A stretch of DNA of 64,000 bases from Vulcanimicrobiota bacterium (GTDB lineage Bacteria > Vulcanimicrobiota > Vulcanimicrobiia > Vulcanimicrobiales > Vulcanimicrobiaceae). The notes under the pieces are model-generated. The model was not told where the DNA came from. It ran no database searches and worked only from the letters and a program-made list of their open reading frames with translations. Positions 59,187 to 64,000 of this stretch are shown in pieces (within the stretch, counting starts at the first letter, position 1; every line of letters begins with the position of its first letter). A program made the translations under genes and the position numbers. The stretch spans positions 81,513 to 145,512 of the forward strand of contig DAIDHQ010000019.1 in the NCBI GenBank assembly GCA_027459645.1, written 5' to 3'.

Positions 59187-59489
59187 TTACCCCGCGAAGC
59201 GCCGAAAAGCGTGATTCGCGCAGGCCGGCTGGCAAAAAATTATGGTGTGGCGGCGGCGCCAGCGGTCGATCAGGAGCCCCGCGAGCATTGCGAACAGGGG
59301 GGTGACGGCATACTCGCTTCCTGTTAACGCCGTCACCGTCTCGGCTCGCGCATGAAGGCCGAGAATCGCAATGGTCGGGAATGCAAAGATCGTCAGCTGG
59401 CGTCCGAGGTCCGAAACGAACTGCCCACCCCAGAGCAAACGAAAATTTCGCTGCTGCAATGCACCCGCCACGAAAAAAGCATCGGTCAT
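59187..59489 (-). pseudogene. truncated MFS transporter remnant
   Basis: The first ~80 residues are a clean MFS start (LQQRNFRLLWGGQFVSDLGRQLTIFAFPTIAILGLHARAETVTALTGSEYAVTPLFAMLAGLLIDRWRRR), but homology stops there and the frame ends after an unrelated tail (CQPACANHAFRRFAG). More than three quarters of the transporter is missing, and the decarboxylase gene begins 10 nt later. This is probably the scar of a deletion or of the arrival of the operon. Confidence 0.82.
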
Positions 59490-59611
59490 ACGCGCCGAAG
59501 CCGCTACTTGCTTGAAGATTTAGCGGGCTAATGGTTCTTTTGGCCTATGAGGAACCGCCCAATCGTTCAGAAACGTTACCTAAAGACTACGGCCACTTAT
59601 CATTTCATGGG

Positions 59612-59617
59612 TTGACA
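59612..59617 (+). promoter_or_regulatory. possible -35 element (TTGACA)
   Basis: A perfect TTGACA lies ~50 nt before the next start, but no good -10 lies at 16-18 nt (the closest is GAAGTA/AAGTAT). Kept as a weak promoter candidate for the regulator gene. The region 59490-59664 shows nothing else recognisable. Confidence 0.3.
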
Positions 59618-59664
59618 GCGTCCGCTAGTCTAAGGAAGTATCCGGGCGCACGATGAGGAGGACC

Positions 59665-60465
59665 ATGTACCAGGAGGTTGCCACCCCGACCCGCCGCCAA
59701 GAGCTGGCCGCGTTTCTTCGTGTCCGTCGCGACCGTATGTCGCCGGCGGAACACGGCTTTCCCATCGACGGCAACCGTCACGTCGCAGGTTTGCGCCGTG
59801 AGGAAGTTGCTGCGCTCGCCGGTATTTCAACCACGTGGTATACGTGGCTCGAGCAAGGACGCGACATCAACGTATCGGACGACGCTCTCGATAAGATCGT
59901 TGCGGGCATGAAGCTGACGCCGGTCGAGCGTTCGTATATGCGCCTGATGCTCAGCAACGAACCCGTGCTCGAATATTCGTTGGATCCGCAGATTCCCGAA
60001 GTACTGCGCGTGCTCGTCGAAGCGCACGAAGCAGCGCCCGCATATATCGCGACGCCGCGTTACGACTTGCTGGTTTGGAACGAGTTCATGGGCAACGTCT
60101 TCGACTATTCTGCCGAAGGCAGCGTGCTCTCGCGCAACATCATGTGGCGCCTGTTCTTCGATAAATCACGCCGCAAGCTCTATGCCGATTGGGAAGACGC
60201 CGCACGGCGCGCGGTCGCCGCGTTCCGCTACACGCGCTCGAAATATCTCGGCGATCCGCATTTCGAAGCGCTGCTGCAGCGGCTGATGGATAGCGAAGAA
60301 TTCGCCGCAATGTGGGCGGACCAACAGGTTGACTTGCCGGGACTGCCGCCGTTCGTCATCCGTCACGATGCGCTCGGCGTTTGCGAATTCACGACGGTGC
60401 AAGCGTCGCTCACGATCGCTCCGGGCTGCTATCTCGCGCTCTTCTCGAGCCGGCGTCTGTCGTAG
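59665..60465 (+). CDS. helix-turn-helix regulator with MmyB-like ligand-binding domain
   Basis: A 266-aa regulator. ATG 59665 is preceded by AGGAGG; ATG 59653 is in frame but lies inside that SD. The N-terminal XRE HTH of the MmyB/MLTR type is RQELAAFLRVRRDRMSPAEHG...HVAGLRREEVAALAGISTTWYTWLEQGRDINVSDDALDKI. The C-terminal domain is AYIATPRYDLLVWNEFMGNVF...RNIMWRLFFDKSRRKLYADWEDAARRAVAAFR, the fatty-acid-like ligand-binding fold found in such regulators. The target is unknown; phasin and decarboxylase operon genes are neighbours. Confidence 0.93.
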   Translation: MYQEVATPTRRQELAAFLRVRRDRMSPAEHGFPIDGNRHVAGLRREEVAALAGISTTWYTWLEQGRDINVSDDALDKIVAGMKLTPVERSYMRLMLSNEPVLEYSLDPQIPEVLRVLVEAHEAAPAYIATPRYDLLVWNEFMGNVFDYSAEGSVLSRNIMWRLFFDKSRRKLYADWEDAARRAVAAFRYTRSKYLGDPHFEALLQRLMDSEEFAAMWADQQVDLPGLPPFVIRHDALGVCEFTTVQASLTIAPGCYLALFSSRRLS

Positions 60466-60485
60466 CCGCAGCCGCTCGTTGAAAT

Positions 60486-60523
60486 AGAAAGAAGCCCGGC
60501 CGTTACCGGCCGGGCTTCTTTCT
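60486..60523. terminator. strong bidirectional terminator
   Basis: A 17-bp perfect stem AGAAAGAAGCCCGGCCG / CGGCCGGGCTTCTTTCT with a TTAC loop and U/A tracts on both sides, between the convergent regulator and phasin genes. Confidence 0.93.
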
Positions 60524-60545
60524 TTGCTGCTGCTACGTGGAAAAC

Positions 60546-60863
60546 TTAGTTCTTGGCAGACTCGGCGACGCGCTTGGCCGCATCGGTGAACTGCTTCTGC
60601 GCTTCGGTGGCGAGCTCGGCGAGCTTCACCATGTACGACTTGCGCGTTTCCATCAGCTCGTTCGTGAACGCGAACGTGCGCTCGACGATTTCCGACGGGG
60701 TCGGAACGGTCATGGTCGCGGTGTCTTTGAGATCGAACGACGGCGCGTTCGCAACCAGGGTCGTGAACGACTCGAGGGCCTTCACGTTGAGCTCTTGCGC
60801 CTGCTTGATCGAGTTAAGAAACTCGGCTTGTGCCTGCTCGAAATAATTCGTGTACGTTTTCAT
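60546..60863 (-). CDS. phasin-family protein
   Basis: A 105-aa helical protein: FEQAQAEFLNSIKQAQELNVKALESFTTLV, then PSEIVERTFAFTNELMETRKSYMVKLAELATEAQKQFTDAAKRVAES. This is the phasin_2 type pattern of proteins coating polyhydroxyalkanoate granules or serving as small chaperones. The SD AGGAG is upstream of ATG 60863. No PHA synthase is in the window. Confidence 0.85.
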   Translation of the reverse strand: MKTYTNYFEQAQAEFLNSIKQAQELNVKALESFTTLVANAPSFDLKDTATMTVPTPSEIVERTFAFTNELMETRKSYMVKLAELATEAQKQFTDAAKRVAESAKN

Positions 60864-60967
60864 CTACTCACTCCTAATGGGCTCTACGGTGCTAAGTATA
60901 CCAAACACCCGGGCGGTGCGTCAAGGGATGCCTTCGCGGAGGCCGCCACCTGCTCGTTTGGACGGAG

Positions 60968-61013
60968 GTCCCCATGGGCAGAAGAAGCCCAGGGGACAGG
61001 TCTGAGGACCTGT
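60968..61013 (+). promoter_or_regulatory. two consecutive hairpins in the leader of the hybrid kinase gene
   Basis: The first hairpin is GTCCCC-AT-GGGC / GCCC-A-GGGGAC (60968-60997); the second is ACAGGTC / GACCTGT (60996-61013) followed by TTTCC. They share bases, so they are mutually exclusive at their junction, a layout compatible with attenuation. The SD GGAGG (61024-61028) follows. Function is not shown. Confidence 0.4.
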
Positions 61014-61034
61014 TTCCGGCTTTGGAGGCGGTGT

Positions 61035-62705
61035 TTGGAGGTCTTGAACCCGACGGCAGGCGTCGACGACGCTTTCGCCGCCCGCGATTGGGCGGCTACC
61101 GCCGTTGGCGCGCCCGAGACCTGGCCTCAGAGCCTCCGCACCGCGGTTTCGATCTGCCGCGAGTCCCGCTTTCCGATCATCCTGTTTTGGGGACCGGAAC
61201 TCGTTCAGTTTTATAACGAGGCCTATCGTCCGATTCTCGGGACCAAGCATCCCGAGGCCCTCGGCCAACGGGCCAAAGACTGCTGGCCCGAGATTTGGGG
61301 GAGCATCGAGCCGATGTTGCGCGGGGTCCTCGAACGCGGTGAGGCGACGTGGTCCGAAGATCTGATGTTGCCGCTCTCCAAAGACGGCACGCCGGGCGAG
61401 TACTATTTCACTTTTTCGTATAGTCCGATTCGCGATGAAGAGGGCATCGGCGGCGTCTTTTGTGCCGTCACGGAAACTACGGAGCGCGTCCTGCGCGCGC
61501 GGGAAAGCGAAATGCGGCAGCGCGAGCTCGTGGAGCTCAATCGCGCGAAGAACGCGTTTTTCAGCAACATCACGCACGAATTTCGCACGCCGCTTTCGCT
61601 GATGCTTGGCCCGCTCGAAATCGCCTCCGCGCGCGCGACCGACGAATCGTCGCGAGAAGCGATCGAGAGTGCGTCGCGTAACGCGCAGCGTCTCCTCAAA
61701 CTCGTGAATTCCTTGCTCGCATTCGCGCGCATTGAAGCGGGACGTTTGGAACCGCGCTTCTCGCCGACCGACGTCGCGGCATACACGGCCGAATTGGTGT
61801 GGGCGTTCGAGTCGCTCGCGAACCGGTCGGGGCTGCAACTTACATTCGAACCATATGCATCGGTCACGGCGTACCTCGATCGCGAGATGTGGCAGCAGAT
61901 CGTCCTGAACTTGCTCTCCAATGCGATAAAATACACGCGCGAAGGCTCGATCGAGCTCTCCATCGACGCCGACGAGCGCGACGTGATCTTGCGCGTGCGC
62001 GACACCGGTGTCGGCATTCCGCCCGAACACCTTGCGCGCGTGTTCGAACGTTTCTACCGCGTTCCCACGAGCGAAGGCCGGACGGCTGAGGGGGCCGGCA
62101 TCGGGCTCGCCTTGACGAAAGAACTCGTCGAACTGCACGGCGGCTCCATCGTCGCGGAAAATCACGGCACGGGCTCGCTTTTCACCGTTCGCATTCCCCT
62201 CGGTGCGGCGCATTTGGATGCTCGCAGGATCGTAGCGGAAGATGGCCCGGCGCCCGTCGCCGTCGCGCAGTTCCTCGCCGAAGCCGGGGCGTGGATATCG
62301 GCGGATTCGCAGGATACCGGCGGCGAGCGAACGGGCGATGCCCTCGTGCTCGTTGTCGACGATAACGCGGATCTGCGCGCACATATGACGCGACTTCTCG
62401 GCGGCCGCTATCGCGTGCGCAGCGCGACGGACGGCGTCGAGGCGCTCCAGATCATCGAGCAAGATCGTCCCGATTTGGTGCTCACCGACGTCATGATGCC
62501 GCGCATGAACGGCGGCGAACTGGCCCGCGCCTTCGCCGCCGAGCGGCCCGACGCGGTGATCGCGATCATGTCGGGCTACATGGACGAGGACGCCCTGCGC
62601 CGCACGCTCGACGATCCCGAGACGCCCATCCTCCAGAAGCCGTTCAGCGCCGCCACGCTCCTCGAGCGCATCGGCGCGCTCCTCGTCCGCGCCCCCGCGG
62701 CGTGA
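61035..62705 (+). CDS. hybrid sensor histidine kinase / response regulator (3' end possibly foreign)
   Basis: A 556-aa soluble kinase from TTG 61035 (GGAGG 6 nt upstream). A PAS-like sensor (residues ~15-150; PILFWGPELVQFYNEAYRPILG, the type often paired with GAF/PAS kinases) is followed by HisKA (FFSNITHEFRTPLSLMLGPLE) and HATPase (LLSNAIKYTREG, DTGVGIP, ERFYRV, GAGIGLALTKELVELHGG). The receiver (~435-556) has VVDDNAD, LVLTDVMMPRMNGG, IMSGYM and ILQKPF. After about 62520 the codons switch to nearly pure G/C third positions (1 of the last 60 ends in A/T, against 14 of the preceding 62), suggesting a chimeric join inside the receiver. Confidence 0.85.
   Translation: MEVLNPTAGVDDAFAARDWAATAVGAPETWPQSLRTAVSICRESRFPIILFWGPELVQFYNEAYRPILGTKHPEALGQRAKDCWPEIWGSIEPMLRGVLERGEATWSEDLMLPLSKDGTPGEYYFTFSYSPIRDEEGIGGVFCAVTETTERVLRARESEMRQRELVELNRAKNAFFSNITHEFRTPLSLMLGPLEIASARATDESSREAIESASRNAQRLLKLVNSLLAFARIEAGRLEPRFSPTDVAAYTAELVWAFESLANRSGLQLTFEPYASVTAYLDREMWQQIVLNLLSNAIKYTREGSIELSIDADERDVILRVRDTGVGIPPEHLARVFERFYRVPTSEGRTAEGAGIGLALTKELVELHGGSIVAENHGTGSLFTVRIPLGAAHLDARRIVAEDGPAPVAVAQFLAEAGAWISADSQDTGGERTGDALVLVVDDNADLRAHMTRLLGGRYRVRSATDGVEALQIIEQDRPDLVLTDVMMPRMNGGELARAFAAERPDAVIAIMSGYMDEDALRRTLDDPETPILQKPFSAATLLERIGALLVRAPAA
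62472..62520. other. probable chimeric junction
   Basis: This is the interval between the last A/T-ending codons typical of the left part and the start of the uniformly G/C-ending codons. It coincides with the conserved receiver motif TDVMMPRMNGG, where two unrelated genes could share near-identical bases. See findings. Confidence 0.55.
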
Positions 62706-62709
62706 GCCG

Positions 62710-63257
62710 CTACGGCGCCGGCGGGACGAACGCCGGGGCCATGTTCGCGATCCCCCGCGTCGTCCGGGTAGCGCGACAGCCGGTTGAACTGCACAGCGTG
62801 CACCACCGCGCCCCCGCTGCGCGAATGCCCCATGACCGCGATCTCGTTCCAGTTCACCTTGTGGTAGAACGGGTTCGACGCGCTGGAGGTACCGGTATCC
62901 GGGATCCGAAGAGTCGGTGGGGTCGTGGTTGCCGTGCGCGATCACGACCAGCGGGAAGGGGCCCGGCCCCTCGGGTTACCACACGCCCGCGTTGAGCGGC
63001 GTGTGCTCGATGTCGAACCCCCACGCCTCCTTCCGCTCCCTGGCCTGCTGCGGCGACATCTGCGCGAACGGCGACGCGTCCACTGCCCTGGTGCGGAACG
63101 CCACCGAGTCGCGGTACGCCGCGCGCCGCTGGTCGGTGTTGGCCATCGCCAACGACCGCGTCCCGCCGGGAAGGCGGGCGATGAGCGGGGCGAGGGGGAA
63201 CTCCTGAGCCCGCGCCGGCAGGGCGCCTGCGGCCAGGGCCAGGGCAAAGAGCCGATG
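62710..63257 (-). pseudogene. hydrolase/chlorophyllase-like protein broken by a stop and frameshifts
   Basis: Reading the minus strand there is a signal-peptide-like start (RLFALALAAGALPARAQEF) and then residues to ...EHTPLNAGVW, an in-frame TAA at 62976-62978, PEGPGPFPLVVIAHGNHDPTDSSDPGYRYL (alpha/beta-hydrolase strand and HG oxyanion loop), a frame change near 62890, SNPFYHKVNWNEIAVMGHSRSGGAVVHAVQFNRLSRYP (G-H-S-x-S-G-G nucleophile elbow), and another change near 62750 to IANMAPAFVPPAP and a stop at 62710. At least three disruptions in ~550 nt point to low-quality sequence or decay. The exact start is unclear. Confidence 0.6.
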
Positions 63258-63426
63258 GCAACGCCCGAAGATACCGATCTCCGCTCGGGGGGCGGCCGGA
63301 TGTATACGCAGGGTACCGGGACGGCGGAAGGTCGGCCGCGGCACCGATTTGCGCCGCTCGCCCCGCCGCCCTACAATCGAACCGCGCGCCGGTGACCCGC
63401 GGCCGCGTCCACCTGTCATTCATGTC

Positions 63427-64000
63427 ATGACGACCCAAGACCCGCTCATCGGCCAGACCATTGCCGACCGCTACCACGTCACCGCGCTCATCGGCGAGGG
63501 CGGCATGGGGCGCGTGTACGTCGCCGAGCACGTCCGCATGGGACGGAAGAGCGCGCTCAAGGTGATGAGCCCGGCGCTCAAGACCACGGCGGACGCGATC
63601 TCGCGGTTCAACCGTGAAGCCGCCAACGCCAGCCGCATCAATCACCCCAACGTCGCCGCGATCTACGACTTCGGCGAGACGGCCGACGGGCTGCTCTACC
63701 TGGCCATGGAGTTCGTCGAGGGGGAGACGCTGCACGCCCTCGTCAACCGCACCGGCCGGCTCCCGGTGGCGCGCGCCGCGCAGATCACCAAGGGCGCCGC
63801 CGACGCGCTCGCCGCCGCGCACCACCTGGGGATCATTCACCGCGATCTCAAGCCCGACAACATCATGCTCACCCGGCAGCTCGACGGCAGCGACTGGGTG
63901 AAGGTCGTGGACTTCGGCATCGCCAAGGCGGTGGGCGGCGAGAACACCGGCGGGCGCGGCGGCCAGACGGTGACCACGATCGGCGTCTCCCTCGGCACCC
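63427..64000 (+). CDS. serine/threonine protein kinase (3' truncated by window end)
   Basis: The frame is open from ATG 63427 to the end of the window (191 codons). It is a Hanks-type kinase: LIGEGGMGRVYVAEH (P-loop), ALKVMSP (catalytic Lys), FNREAANASRINHPNVAAIYDFGE, LYLAMEFVEGETL, IIHRDLKPDNIML (catalytic loop) and VKVVDFGIAKA (DFG). The style is that of Gemmatimonadota or similar PknB-type kinases. Codon use is extremely G/C-ending, unlike everything left of ~62.5 kb. Confidence 0.93.
   Translation, partial: MTTQDPLIGQTIADRYHVTALIGEGGMGRVYVAEHVRMGRKSALKVMSPALKTTADAISRFNREAANASRINHPNVAAIYDFGETADGLLYLAMEFVEGETLHALVNRTGRLPVARAAQITKGAADALAAAHHLGIIHRDLKPDNIMLTRQLDGSDWVKVVDFGIAKAVGGENTGGRGGQTVTTIGVSLGT

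Noticed and set aside
60537..61034. Upstream extension of the hybrid kinase frame
   Set aside because: It runs antisense through the phasin gene and through the hairpin leader; TTG 61035 with a good SD is more likely.
60921..62945. Long minus-strand frame opposite the hybrid kinase
   Set aside because: Only its first ~25 codons (HGNHDPTDSSDPGYRYL) belong to a real hydrolase; the remainder is a shadow of the kinase gene.
1..64000. rRNA and tRNA genes
   Set aside because: None recognised on either strand, so the host lineage cannot be fixed from this window.

Overview
This window looks like chromosomal DNA from a GC-rich diderm (Gram-negative type) bacterium, most likely known only from metagenomes. 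It carries lipid A and Lpt export genes, TamB, outer-membrane proteins, a flagellin, a phasin and two SpoIIE-type phosphatases. Gene content and style fit a group such as Candidatus Eremiobacterota/Vulcanimicrobiota, but that is inference, because no rRNA or tRNA is present. The last ~1.5 kb (from about 62.5 kb) has different codon use and looks like another organism, so the contig is probably chimeric there.

Layout. (1) 1-11.5 kb is one long + strand train of tightly overlapping envelope genes: lpxA (partial), lpxB, a calcineurin-like phosphoesterase, an LpxB-related protein, an O-antigen ligase/polymerase, lptC, lptB, lptF/G, a DUF3084 protein, a YqgF/RuvC-like protein, an outer-membrane protein, a TPR protein and a GT4 glycosyltransferase. 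An IS200/IS605-type TnpB element (11517-12878) has landed in the short gap between the glycosyltransferase and tamB; an OmpH-like protein follows. (2) 18.2-26.5 kb holds a dense repeat cluster, a giant pseudopilin-like protein, a HigBA-type toxin-antitoxin pair with a frameshifted toxin, a lipoprotein, a hemerythrin, a secreted protein with a pilus-type N-terminal domain, and recQ. (3) 26.6-32.5 kb is the conserved dnaX-ybaB-recR block followed by a lower-GC two-gene island: a PD-(D/E)XK-like protein and an HsdM-like N6 DNA methylase. (4) 32.8-43.1 kb is a MacAB-type efflux system whose adaptor and ATPase/permease genes are about 7 kb apart. Between them lie two toxin-antitoxin modules, a duplicated piece of the adaptor gene, small lipoproteins, a Uma2 nuclease, regulators (including one with four tandem LuxR-type HTH units) and a SEC-C protein. 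(5) 43.2-54.8 kb holds a third toxin-antitoxin pair, DUF2277, a lipocalin-like protein, two divergent SpoIIE phosphatases, an unusual flagellin and an OmpR/EnvZ-type two-component system. (6) 54.8-60.9 kb holds a four-gene overlapping operon on the minus strand (fold-III decarboxylase, GT2, YqcI/YcgG-family N-hydroxylase, DUF1989) that looks like a small-molecule cluster, plus an MFS remnant, a regulator and a phasin. (7) 61.0-64.0 kb holds a hybrid histidine kinase, then foreign-looking DNA: a broken hydrolase and a Ser/Thr kinase.

Three promoters (adaptor, MacB ATPase and the two-component operon) share an 11-bp direct repeat, CTCATC-N5-CTCATC/AAG, of the kind bound by OmpR/PhoB regulators. 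This suggests the two-component system controls the efflux pump and itself. A family of short repeats (core TCATCCTGAGC...GAAGGA) is scattered between genes and also lies in frame inside at least four proteins. Several genes carry single-base frameshifts, which may be real decay or assembly error.
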